From contig OX457025.1 of NCBI GenBank assembly GCA_949752745.1, positions 97,405,804 to 97,469,803 of the forward strand: 64,000 nt of DNA, read 5' to 3'. The translations under genes and the position numbers were made by a program. Of the stretch, positions 1-10,659 are shown in pieces (the stretch's first letter is position 1; every line of letters starts with the position of its first letter). The notes beneath the pieces were generated by a model. That model did no database searches, was not told where the DNA came from, and saw only the letters and a list, made by a program, of their open reading frames with translations. This stretch comes from Protula sp. h YS-2021 (Eukaryota; Annelida; Polychaeta; Sabellida; Serpulidae).

Positions 1-71
1 CACCCACCCCATCCCTCATCCCTCTGCCTGCCCGGTGTGTGGCAAAACCTTCCGTCACATCAAGAACAAAG
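1..71 (+). CDS. Zinc-finger gene, 5' exon in window (partial)
   Basis: This is the 3' part of an exon of a C2H2 zinc-finger protein, a nuclear DNA-binding family. The frame gives a proline-rich stretch, then CPVCGKTFRHIKNK, with the C-x2-C pair at codons 29-31 and 38-40 and the usual Phe four residues after the second Cys. A good donor (AAAG|GTATGC) ends the exon after base 71, one base into a codon. No acceptor is visible upstream, so the exon probably begins outside the window. The His pair must come from a later exon; the candidate at 2442 has a frame problem described there. The family call is firm, the individual gene is not recognised. Confidence 0.7.
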
Positions 72-527
72 GTATGCCCTCATCCTTATATTTATTTATT
101 TTTTTTTAAACAAAGTCAGAACTGTACTTAATATCACAGTTACTGGTTTACACATGTGACGACACACGGTGTACGGGGGGTTTTCCGGTCGGAGGGTTTC
201 CCCCGCGGAGAGATTCCTGCGTTTTTTGCCGAGAGCGGAGACTTTCCCGGATGCTGTTTTGCAAACCCCGGCTAGGCTTCTCCCGTCTTATTTACAGACC
301 TGCGCCGTCGTTTACGTTAATGTTTACAGTAACCTATGACCTGAGTACACTTGAGTTAGCATTTCGGGAATTGCGGAATTACTGAAGAGGTGTTGCAACT
401 GCATTCACAAGATAACAGCAACGAGCTTTGTCTGTTGAGAAAGGAGTGGGATTGAACGAGGAGGTGGATTATGCTTTATCTTCCTTTGTTTAGAAAGGAG
501 TGGGGTTGAGAAGGGAGGATTATTTTT

Positions 528-825
528 TATTCCCCACAGGAGGAATATGTGCGATCGACCGACCGGGTCGGTCGGTGTATCGGTCTGTCATCAAGAGATT
601 GTTAACACGATAACATAAAAACTGCTGCAAGGATTTTAATAAAACTTGGTATGCAGCTTCTATGGGAACAAACACAGATCGGTATTGTAAATGGGCCACG
701 TTCGTCCAAGGAAAATGGACCAGCTGGACTTGGAAAGTTTCAGCTCTTGATTGACTATTGATGGCCGTGTTTAACGGATGGTGGCCCGTGAGGAATATCT
801 GGGCTGTGCACACTTCTCTAGTTAT
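528..825. repeat. Dispersed ~300-bp repeat, copy 1
   Basis: It matches 13998-14287 in the same orientation over almost its whole length. Shared landmarks are TTCCCCACAGG, a GGTC/GGTCTGTC tetranucleotide patch, GTTAACACGATAAC, TCCAAGGAAAATGGACCAG and GATGGCCGTGTTTAAC. The tetranucleotide patch differs between copies. No coding frame is shared. The layout of a conserved body with an internal tetranucleotide microsatellite recalls bivalve non-autonomous Helitron-like 'pearl' elements; that is inference only. Confidence 0.75.
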
Positions 826-1112
826 TAACTACGCTTTGAATTTCAGCATTTTCCAGAAGATTCTCGAATGTGCCTGCATTCTTTTAACATACTTGAATGT
901 TGATTTACACTATTTCTTACGGTGCCTGTTATTAACCTTTTCGTGCGTTACTCATCTATTGCTATTACGTAAGATGTACACTCCACCAAGTGTCAGTGTC
1001 ACGTGTGAAGATTAGTCTTTATCTGCTATAACAGGCTGGGGATGTGGGGAAGTGAAAACACCTGAATTGTATATTTATGCTGAGAAATATGATGCATTTG
1101 ATTCAGGGAAAT

Positions 1113-1485
1113 GTTCCAGACCTGGGTAAAAAAGACTGCGGTAAATCCTATTTGTAACTAACATCTTCAAGGCCCGGGTAAAAGGACGTAAAGTAGAACC
1201 TGTCTGTAGCGCTCAGCTTCCAGATTCGGATAAAAAGACGCACAATAAACCTGCCTATTTTGTCAACCTTCCAGATCCGGATAAAAAAAGTATGTGCAAT
1301 AAAACTGCTCTGCTGACCAAATCCGGATAAAAACGACTTACCTGTTTTAGCGACCACCTTACAGAACGGGATAAAAAATATGTACAGTAAAACTTGTTCA
1401 TAGTGACCACCTTCCGGATTCGGATAAAAAAAGCGTACAGTAAAACCTGTTCGTAGTGACCACCATCCGGGGTAAAATGGATAAT
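1113..1485. repeat. Minisatellite, ~55-bp degenerate unit
   Basis: About seven diverged units carry the landmarks TTCCGGATTCGGATAAAAAA, GTACAGTAAAACCTG and TAGTGACCACC. The two units nearest the 3' end are the most alike. Overlapping minus-strand open frames are by-products of the period. Confidence 0.7.
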
Positions 1486-1964
1486 TGTTATTTCGGAATA
1501 GCATAATGACACTTTAAGGATTCCCCGTAGAGTGCGTTAAATAGAGGGGTGCCCTTGCTCCGCGTTTTTTATTTTATTTTTTTTTTTGTTGTTATTTCCA
1601 TTTAGTTATTTTTGTTTAAACAAACTTGATATCAAAAATATAAATTTTGAATTTTTTTTTCATTGGCCCTGTTGATTGATTTGAGCAATTAAAAATGGTG
1701 TTTAAAAAAAAACCACCTGGCCCAAATGTCACACTTCACATGAATGTCGCTGGCCCAGATGTCATGGATTCATGGAACTTGTGTTGTTTTTCTTCGTAAG
1801 TGTTTGGACATACACTTACAGCGATATGAAAAGATCAAAGACTTTCGGACGCGTATCCAGCCTGCGTTTTTGTTGAAAAAAAAAAAAAAACGAAGTTCTC
1901 AGAAATAAATATTTATGTCTTGTGAAATGTCTGTGATATAACACAAAGCAAACTACATCTGCGG

Positions 1965-2091
1965 TTTTTCTTCTTCTTCTTCTTCTTCTTCTTCTTCTTC
2001 TTCTTCTTCTTCCTTCTTCCTTCTTCTTCTTCTTCTTCTTCTTCCTTCTTCTTCTTCCTTCTTCTTCTTCTTCTTCTTCTTCTTCTTCTTT
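1965..2091. repeat. CTT microsatellite
   Basis: CTT runs are interrupted by CTTCC steps. It is pure low complexity; the Lys/Arg/Glu-rich open frames on the minus strand are artefacts of it. Confidence 0.95.
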
Positions 2092-2441
2092 TGGGCACGG
2101 AGGAGAGGGGGGGCAGAATGCAGAAACAGTTCAGCAAGTGCATTATGAGTATTAGTCATTCAGTTCGCAGTGTCGCGCATTCAGGGTTTGAAATCTATAC
2201 GAGCTCATTGTAGATATGACATTTTTCTTTGTCTTTCCGAAATCTGGAATACGATTACATCACTGACTACAGAAAAAGCGTTGTTTTGTGGTCCAAATCT
2301 GACAGGCCTCATGGAGTAAAACCACGTGTTTCCTGCGTGTTGGCTTAGCGCCGAGACGGGCGTGTGTTGACATGGCATAAACGATCGAGTTACGTTCATT
2401 AAAATTAAATAGTAAAATTTAAATTTTAAATGTTTTCATAG

Positions 2442-2487
2442 AAAAAAACAGAAGCACTTTGAACACCAACGCAAGCATGACACAGAG
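2442..2487 (+). CDS. Zinc-finger gene, candidate second exon
   Basis: The interval lies between an acceptor (GTTTTCATAG) and a donor (GAG|GTGGTTAGT). Its 46-nt length is phase-compatible with both neighbours: one base is carried in from base 71 and two are carried out to the exon at 3605. That frame, however, has no histidine. A different frame of the same bases reads KHFEHQRKHDTE, exactly the kind of His-x3-His half finger that exon 1 lacks. An A7 run at the exon start makes a one-base indel (sequencing error, polymorphism or decay) plausible, but a single change there would then break the match with the next exon. The exon is probable; its frame is unresolved. Confidence 0.4.
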
Positions 2488-3344
2488 GTGGTTAGTGGCG
2501 AAAAAACTACCTGATTATTGTCTGGTATTTATGGATATGTATGGTGTAAACGCCGAGTGTACCAAGAAACGGATGTTCGTGAAATATCCTGGTGGAGTAG
2601 GCGGGGTCGCCCTGCCGTAGCTTTTATGTAAATTCATGCATGTGCTTAATAAGTGCAGTCGTTCACATTGTGCAAAATAACCAAATGCACCTTGTCGTCG
2701 TGTGCTAAAATTAGCGAAATGGAATTTTACGTAAGATCGAATTCCACCATATGTGAAAAATATAATTAGTAAATTCCTTTCAATTTTGGGTTGTCATTGT
2801 CTTCTATTGTTTTTTTTTTTTTTTTTTTTTTTTTTGGTAAATTAGAAGGCTCTGTGTAAAAACTGATTGTTCTTGGTTTTGTTTTCTTTTTATTTCTTTT
2901 TTTTTCTTTTCTTTCTTTTTTTCTTTTTTTTTTTTTTTTTTTTTGCTTTCTTTTGTGTTCGAAGTCAGTGTCTGGGTCTTGTAAGTTTCTTTGATTTCTG
3001 CTGGGTGTTTAATGAACAAACTTAAAGGCGAGGTTTGGGATTAGATTATTTACCTTACTGTAGATAGTTGCGGTTGCAACTAACCTTCCCATTTGCTTTC
3101 ACCTAAATATGGGATGGTCAAGAAACACAATAGAAAAATCAGCGAATATATAATATGTGAAAAAACATAAACGTTTGTTGAACTTACTCAGGACCTTGTT
3201 CATGAGTGTGTCCACAAGAGGGTAGCTCGGCAGAAAGTAAAGGAGCCTGTCATTGGTGATGAGAAGTATTCCGGGGTGAGGGGAGCGGGGTGGGGCGAAA
3301 ATGTTGAGTATATATTTGATGGTATGGCCCCCATCAGGCCAATG
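2488..3344 (+). other. Intron of the zinc-finger gene
   Basis: It contains two long T/CT-rich runs (about 2810-2835 and 2880-2944) and otherwise unremarkable sequence. A 30-nt segment after 3194 has splice-like ends but is not convincing. Confidence 0.4.
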
Positions 3345-3902
3345 TGTTTGTTTCAGGCATCGCGGGTAGCGGGATCACGAGTGCCCCATGCGTGACTCTA
3401 CTGCTACATTTGTTTCAGGCACCTCGGACAGCGGGACTACAAGTGCGGCGTGTGCGACTTTTGCGGCTACATTTGTTTCAGGCACCGCGGGCAGCGGGCA
3501 GTGCCTCACATGTGTGACCTGTACATCTACGTTTGTATCAGGCACCTCGGGCAGCGGGATCGCTAGTGCCCCAGGTGTGACCTGTACGGCTACATTTGTT
3601 TCAGGCACCGCGGGCAGCGGGACTACAAGTGTGGCGTGTGCGACTTCTACGGCTACATTTGTTTCAGGCACCGCGGGCAGCGGGACTACAAGTGCGGCGT
3701 GTGCGACTTCTACGGCTACATTTGTTTCAGGCACCGCGGGCAGCGGGACTACAAGTGTGGCGTGGGCGACTTCTACGGCTACATTTGTTTCAGGCACCGC
3801 GGGCAGCGAGACTACAAGTGTGGCGTGTGCGACTTCTACGGCTATATTTGTTTCAGGCACCGCGGGCAGCGGGACTACAAGTGTGGCGTGTGCGACTTCT
3901 AC
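3345..3902 (+). repeat. 63-bp tandem array spanning a splice acceptor
   Basis: Nine units each carry a 3' splice site (TTTGTTTCAG or close variant) followed by the start of the zinc-finger exon. The AG ends fall at 3356, 3418, 3481, 3541, 3604, 3667, 3730, 3793 and 3856. Spacing is 62, 63, 60, 63, 63, 63, 63 and 63 bp. The first four units are diverged, and exons starting there meet a TAG in frame. The last five are nearly identical and open in the exon's frame, so each adds 21 codons if included. The duplication unit therefore crosses the intron-exon boundary. Confidence 0.9.
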
Positions 3903-4013
3903 GGCTACACGTTCACAGACATCCGCAAGCACATCGAGCGTAAGCACGCCGACCACCGCAACTTGCTGTGTACCACGTGTGGCGGCTCCTTCCGCACGGA
4001 GCTTCAGCTCAGG
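3605..4013 (+). CDS. Zinc-finger gene, main finger exon (alternative starts)
   Basis: The coding frame runs to the donor AGG|GTATGC after 4013 (phase 0). Possible starts follow the acceptors at 3604, 3667, 3730, 3793 or 3856; all give the same frame, each entering with two bases carried over. The 3' part encodes a complete C2H2 finger: CGVC, 12 residues, His (3930), four residues, His (3945), after the usual Tyr-Lys before the first Cys. It then starts a second finger, CTTC (3969 and 3978) plus GGSFRTELQLR, which is completed by the exon at 32827. Longer forms add up to four copies of a 21-residue piece containing KCGVCDFYGYICFRH; in one copy (unit beginning 3731) the second Cys is Gly. Likely a nuclear DNA- or protein-binding factor; target unknown. 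Confidence 0.8.
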
Positions 4014-4044
4014 GTATGCTCGCACTCTCTACTTGTTACTCGCT

Positions 4045-4275
4045 AACTTTCTGCCACCCCTCCCCTCCCCCTCCCCCCTCCCCCGTCCCCCTCCTCCCTC
4101 ACCCTCCTCCTCACCCCTACGCCAACCGCTACTTGTGACGACTTCCTCCACACCGACCTCCAGTGAATGCTCGAACTCACTCTGTATTTGGTAATCAGGG
4201 TATTCCGCAAAAGGATCTCACTACTCACCACCCCTCCCCCGCCCCTCATCCACCCCCCCCCCCCCCCCACCACTA
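4045..4275. repeat. CT-rich and poly-C low complexity
   Basis: It consists of CCCCTCC-type runs and a C tract near 4252-4269, directly after the donor of the finger exon. No unit of fixed length is evident. Confidence 0.8.
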
Positions 4276-5534
4276 CGCCAGGAAAAGGGAACGACAAGGC
4301 GCGAATAAAAATAGTCCGTGCAGTGAGCACATAGAGATTCAGGGATAAAAGAAGTACCGTTGAGGTTGGCCTTGATCCGTGAGATAATATTTATTAATTT
4401 GAAAAGTTGCATTCCGTTAGAAGGTCTTGTTATGGTGACGTCATGGGAATTTTTTTTTTTTTTGTTGCTTTCAAGTTGTCATAAATGTAACCAAACCGTG
4501 TCATATGTCCTTTGCGGTTATTTAATTATTTTATTATTATTTTTTTTATTTCTTTATTTTGTTTTTGTTTCAAGATTTGTGAGAATAATAGGGGGCGTTG
4601 TTAAATTTCATTTGCATTTCTGTCACAATATTTCTCAAGAATAATATAGTCCCGGCGTTCATTTTTCGTATGTGATTTTGTGCATAGCTAAACCTTTTTG
4701 GCAAGTGAAAAAATAGCGATCGTGGTTAAAAGGTTCTGTTATGTCAGTCATGTTTTACAGCACATATATAAAGTGTCGCCTTTGTAACGCTGTTAAATTG
4801 CTATATTGGAAGAAGTGAATTTTTTTTTTTTTTGTCAGCCCTCTTGAACAGTTCATGACAAATTATCTGCGAGAAAAGTGTCTATTGTTTGTACATTCCA
4901 GCGCTGAATTAATTTCTTCTAATTGAAAAGCGAGGCACACGAACCATGTGACTTTTAATGGCTTATTGTTCTTTTACTTCACTTACGGCGTGTCCTGTTA
5001 CCCGCACACCATTGCTTCCCCCATTCCCATACCGCCGGGTTATGTAATATCACTCCGCCAGCGAGAAAAATAGGTCATCGACAGTTAAGCTGTAAACAAG
5101 CTCGGGGTGTGTATTCATGATAAAATCCATCTGGGAATGATGCGAATGTGGACTTGCATCAACAGCACCGCATGGGGCAGGGCGGGAGGGTGAAGATATA
5201 AAAACGATATATATAAATTTTTGGAAAACTGGTTAAGCAGTTTTGTAACATTTTTCATTTCTTTCATTTTCATTTCATTGCATTTCTTGACCGACTCAGA
5301 AATCTGAAGCCAGTTTTAATAATAATAACAATAGTAATAATAATTAATAATTTTGAAAACAAAAGACACGCACACACACACACATACACACAAAGATTTG
5401 CGGGTATTTTCGCACGCGCAGAACGATCTGGAGGAACCAGAATAATTTCCGTGAGATTTGTGACTGTACTTCCTGGAAAATTAGAATCCGGTAAAAGATG
5501 AAGCGGAGTGACATCCTGCCGCCAACGGTGAAGT

Positions 5535-5690
5535 GGATCAGATTCATCATGCCGATATTCCGACCCATCCTGCCGACATTTCGACTCATCCTGCCAACAT
5601 TCAGCTCCACCATGCCGACATTCAGCTCCATCATGCCGACATTCCGACATTCAGTTCCATCATGCCGACATTCCGACCGCCTTTTGCCTG
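5535..5690. repeat. Minisatellite, 21-bp unit
   Basis: Units of the form CATCCTGCCGACATTTCGAC recur with CCGACATTC as core, about six copies. One copy carries an 8-bp extension. Confidence 0.8.
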
Positions 5691-7427
5691 GCTTCGCTTC
5701 TCACCAGGACTTTCTTTGAGAATACCCACGTTTTAGATTGCATTTTTGGATTGTAACTGCTTACAGTGGCTCATCTTGGCACGTTATGTCTTTGGTTAGC
5801 ATCACCAGTCTGTGTGTGTCTGTCACTCTTTCCATCCTTTTATCCTCGGTCTTTCTGTCCATCCTTTTCCACTATACCTTATCGTAGAGCGAGAAGATGA
5901 TGATAGCAAAGCTGGGTGTTATCAACGCACTCTGCCGGACTTTTGTCCCGTGACATCTAAGTCTTACGCAATTTCCACCCGTGTCCCCAAAAACCATAAA
6001 TACGCCATTCCTTCCAAGTTTCCCACGTCTGTCTTAAAGCTGACAGCATATTTCGCAATAGCCGCGATGTAACAGTGACGGATGAAAAAAAAAACGACAG
6101 ATATGATCGAGGTTTCAGGCTCCGATTTAAAACTTGAAAACAGAATCAGTTGCCAGAAGTGTGATTTGTTTTGCTTTATCATTGAATAAGATGAAAAAAC
6201 ATTTTGTTGTCAACGCATTTGAAATGCTGTTGTATAGTTGAGAGAGAAAGGCCAAAGAAGGTACATTTTGGTAGATGTTAGTACCTGAAGTTATTATCTC
6301 TGGGAATTGCGCGTCATGGAAGTGTCCCGTTCTGTCGGGAGCTCGGGGTAACTATGAGCAACTAGGGTAACTTGGGGTAACGCGTAACGTGCAAGGATTT
6401 CAGTAACTACCTCCAGCGGTTTACAAGAAAAAAAACCCCGACGTTCTTATTGCTTTAAACACGGCACCCTAGTCACTGTCTCCAGTCTGATTGTGGATGA
6501 GGGGGGGGGGGAGGGGGGGCGTGCATCGATAAAGGACATGCACGAAAAATTTCGACACCCCCCCCCCTTTTTATGTATTCTGGTTGGAAGGAACCTTGTC
6601 CGAAATGGTTGAATATATGAGAAGACGAAATAATTTAAATCAAGTGAGGAACCTGTGGACATGCCCCATGCAGCCGTCATCGCGTCGAGGTCTGTGCCTT
6701 CCAGCCATTTTGATTTAGTACATATTTTCTTGCCCACGCCTATTGCTTTTCATAACGTACCGCTGTGGGATAGTCTGAGAGATGTGCGGTAACAAACCCG
6801 TTCGTCTTTTACAGGCGCTGTAAAATATGAAGTCATATTAAACCTACATCGTGCAGACGATGCTGTTAAAAGTAAAATATCATGTAAATATCTTCTCCCT
6901 TTGTGCTTTGGATTTCACTTAATGTAGAACTGTAGATACAGAAGTTCCATTTTTACGGAAGGTCAGCGTTTGTCGACAGCTTCTACGATGACATCATATC
7001 CAAAACGTCATGAATTCCACATTAAATCATACACATCTGAATGATTAATTTATTGAGATATATCTCCAATTTAGTGTTTAAACTAGAAAGACAGACCTGT
7101 ATTAGAGATTATTGGTAATTAAATTAGAAGCATCAATGCGCTGGTGTATTTGAAGTTATCTTTAATTAAAGAGATTAGAGATAAATCTAACTCACCTTCG
7201 TTCAATGTTATCTTAGTGATATCCCCTGTACTTTTTACGATAAAAGATTTCTGTAAAATTACTGAGGGCAATTTCTGCTTCAAGTATTGACATGTATAAA
7301 TAAATTGGAATATATCTAATTATACCTAGACAATATCTCAAGCCTTCAAATATTAAAGTGACAAAATTGTTTCTTCGCTGGGCCTTTTACATGGCATTCT
7401 GGACCCCCCTCCCCTTACATGCTTTGG

Positions 7428-7512
7428 GGACATTATGACCGGAGACATTATGGTCGGAGACATTATGACCGGAGACATTATGGCCGGAGACATTATGGCC
7501 GGAGACATTTTG
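7428..7512. repeat. Minisatellite, 15-bp unit
   Basis: GACATTATGACCGGA or GACATTATGGCCGGA is repeated five to six times. The frame stays open on the minus strand (MSPAI-type peptide), but nothing suggests translation. Confidence 0.85.
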
Positions 7513-9193
7513 ACATTTATCAGTCTAGGGACAGACTTCCTATATGATTCAAACATGTGTCTCTTTCTAAGCCATCTGTCTAATTAAGAACTCGTAAGAA
7601 CTGGTTTAAGTTAAAGTTATTTCTAAGTCAGTTTTTAGATAAATCTTATTAGATTTAAAAGTTTTTATTTTTTTTTTAAAGGTTTGCAGGGATATTTGTA
7701 ACTGAACTAAAGATACGTTTAAAACTGTGTATAAATGTGAAAATTGGTATTTTATATCCAGGGTTCTTTCTCATAGCTGACTGTAACTACCCCCAACCCC
7801 TCACCCCCCCTCCCCCTCCCCCCGGGTTTGAATCCAGCCAAGGACAGAAACCAGGGGATTTACCTCCGCTGCTATTACTTCCGCCAGACTGTAGTCGGTC
7901 ATATCACATCACAGGGAATTCAGAATTATCGCCCATTGAGTCTTTCACCCAACCCCTAACAAAATATTGGATTGACAAAATCCTTTGCTCTCGTCACCCG
8001 AGGTGGGGATGAGCGCTTCCGGTTGGCTGGGGGGCGTTCTTCAGTGTTCAATCGGATTAATATTTTCATTGAAAAGTTGAACAATGTCTCAGAGACAAGT
8101 ATTTGATTTAGTCCAACGCATGTGTGTTTTGTTTTAAAAAAATGTGACTTTAAAACCTCTGAAGGAGACTTTTTTTAGGAGCGCTGATATATGATATATA
8201 TGAACGGGGAATAAAAAGCATCAGACTTAAGATAACCCGTAACCTGAATATTCCTACCCCCGGCGTTGTCGACATTCGCTGGTGTATACAAGTGAAAAAT
8301 CAACATTAAACAGCGTTTTAACTCGTGTACTTCAATTTATTTTCGCATAGTTCCAGCGTTCGAAGTGACTGTTGAAAAAAATCAGTTCGCTGTTATGTCT
8401 AAGACAGGCATGTTGGAATTAGCACATGTGGAGTCATTGGCAGAATATCAGCCAATGTGATTGCAGCAGGGTGTCACGTGGCAAGGCACCTTGTGGCGTT
8501 ATAAGCGAGGTACTGTGACGTCACTGGTTCATCCAGTGAAACACCTCTGCACGGTCAGTCATTTTATCAGATTGCTTGCATTGAAATATACGTGTTTATC
8601 TATCATATATTGTGGTCAGGAGGACAGTGATGACGGGATTCAGATTTAATATTGCGATTGCTTTAGCATGGTGGACAGGACGTATCTTTAGTATGGTGGA
8701 CAGCAGGTATCTTTGGCCTGTAAACATAAATATGTTTCCGCTACCACGAAGCTACAATCAAAAACTTTTTGACATTTTAAGGAAATATATTTTTTTCGGA
8801 CAATTTTTTTTTGGCGCTATTATTTCACATGGTCTGAATTAAACAGTTGGACAAAGTCTTCGCTGTCTGACATGTGTTTTCAGTGCAATGAATACTAATA
8901 TAGCTATATAAAAACAACGTAAAAAAGGGAGAAAAAAAATCATATTTCCTTGAAACTTCCCTTGCTCTTTTCGTTAAAACAGCATTTGCAAATTTCCTTC
9001 AATTTATCGGTAAAAAACCGGGAAATGTTTCAGCATTGTCTGCAGGCTAACCAATAGCAATACGGGCAGAACGAGCTGTGGATATTTTTTTTGCATTTTC
9101 AGAAATAAAATTAAAAAAAGGTTTTGCGGAAGACTTCGGAGAAAAACGACATTGAAACCGATTTGGCGTGCTTTGTGCAGTCATTGCATTTTT

Positions 9194-9543
9194 TTAACAC
9201 TTGACAAGCCTTTGTGCGAGCAAAATTCGTCCTTTTTTTTCTTCTTGACAGTTTTTCCGATTTTTTGTGTCTTCCTCTTCTCTGACACTATTGGCCCTAT
9301 GACCATGACACTTGGGACTTATGAAGAGCTTGATCTGAACATGTGCATGTCACTTTTTATTTTCGTCTTTGATTTCGTTTTCTTTGTTAAAACGCCATGT
9401 GAAAAGAGTGTATTTTTGCAAGTAAATGCGTAGCATTTAACCCACATCACACACAGTTGCTCGGTGAGCTTTGTGCGAGCTCTCACTGCGTAAATAGATA
9501 ACACGGCGTATGCCTGATCAGCCAATAAAACCTTAAGTCAACG
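9194..9543 (+). repeat. Inverted-repeat arm A
   Basis: This arm is the reverse complement of about 9689-10067. It starts at TTAACACTTGACAAGCC and ends at CCTTAAGTCAAC. The opposite arm carries about 24 extra bases near its outer end (GCAAGAGTTATATGAA region). Confidence 0.8.
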
Positions 9544-9545
9544 AG

Positions 9546-10208
9546 AAGCTCATTCCGCTAGCGAAATGTTAAACACTTGACAAAAATTAAAACGCAAAAA
9601 TACTTCCTTCAATGGATTATTTCTTGAATAATATATTGCAAACAACACAGCTTGAATACGTCTTATAAGCCGAGTAGTGTTTGGTTTCTGTTGACTTAAG
9701 GTTTTATTGACTGATCTAGCATACTCCATGTTAGCTATTTACGCAGTGAGAGCTCACACAAAGCTCACTGTGCAACTGTGTGTGATGTGGGTTAAATGCT
9801 ACGCATTTACTTGCAAAAAATACACTCTTTTCACATGGCGTTTTAACACAGAAAACGAAATAAAGGACGAAAATAAAAAGTCACATGCACATGTTCAGAT
9901 CAAACTCTTCATAAGTCCCAAGTTTCATGGTCGTAGGGCCCATAGTGTCAGAGGAGAAGAAGACACAAAAAATCGGAAAAAGTGTCAAGAAGAAAAAAAA
10001 AAAAGGACGAATTTTGCTCGCACAAATTCATATAACTCTTGCAAGCCAAAGGCTTGTCAAGTGTTAACAAGAACCAAACACTACTCGGCTTATAAGACGT
10101 ATTTAAGCTGTGTTGTTTGGAGTATATTATTCAAGAAATAACCCATTGAAGGAAGTATTTTTGCGTTTTAATTTTTGTCAAGTGTTTAACATTTCGCTAG
10201 CGAAGTGA
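9546..10208. mobile_element. Probable non-autonomous inverted-repeat element
   Basis: The ends are inverted copies of about 140 bp: CGCTAGCGAAATGTTAAACA at the left and its reverse complement at the right. The left copy is about 9550-9688 and the right about 10068-10206. Between them lies the reverse complement of the upstream flank (9194-9543), so the full order is A, B, A-inverted, B-inverted. No transposase frame is present. Target-site duplications were not found. It could be a MITE-like or fold-back element. Confidence 0.55.
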
Positions 10209-10658
10209 GGTTCTAGTGTCACTCTTGTTTTGCGACTTGGGCCAAAGCAGCTCATTACAGGTGTCCATACTTACGTGACTTTTGTTTGCACATCGGACGG
10301 TGCGTGGACCTTCATGTTCTGTGCATGCTGTGCTTAGCAAATGGATGTTTTGACTCCTTCATTTGCAGAATTTTTTTGTTCATGGCTCTGAAGACCAATA
10401 ACAGTGCGTCCACAGTGCTCCTAAATTATTTAAATGTGTTCCTTCTTTTAATTCTAACCCAAGGTTTGGATCGTTATTGGCCATCCCACAGTCTGTGCGC
10501 CGTGTGTTCTGCAAAAAAAAGCGGTAGTTAAGATGTACCTGTGCTGGTTGAGGTGATAGTTCAGGTTCATCTGCTGCAAGATGGTTAGGTAAGGCCCTTA
10601 CAGTTAGGTGACAGTTAAGCTTCAGCTGTGATGAGGTGAATAGATCAGAGGCTATTTA
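9899..10658 (+). repeat. 761-bp tandem duplication, copy 1
   Basis: It matches the next 761 bp with no difference that I can see, including a 12-A run. It begins inside the inverted-repeat element and ends at GATCAGAGGC. Near-perfect identity means a very recent event or an assembly duplication. Confidence 0.9.
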
Positions 10659-10659
10659 G

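Larger units (their letters stand above)
72..2441 (+). other. Intron of the zinc-finger gene
   Basis: This interval runs from the donor after base 71 to the acceptor TTTTCATAG. It holds a dispersed element (528-825), a 55-bp minisatellite (1113-1485), A/T runs and a CTT microsatellite (1965-2091). The short open frames here coincide with those repeats and show no protein family. Confidence 0.55.

Noticed and set aside
3195..3224. 30-nt exon reading DLVHECVHKR between AG and GTAGCT
   Set aside because: His spacing and phase do not fit the neighbouring zinc-finger exons, and the donor is weak.
3375..4025. 216-codon minus-strand frame of VAHATLVVPLPAVPETN repeats
   Set aside because: Antisense shadow of the same repeat; no splice or start evidence.
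3388..4194. 268-codon plus-strand frame rich in ATFVSGTAGSGTTS repeats
   Set aside because: It is the out-of-phase shadow of the 63-bp zinc-finger repeat; the finger frame has Cys/His spacing and correct splice sites, this one has neither.
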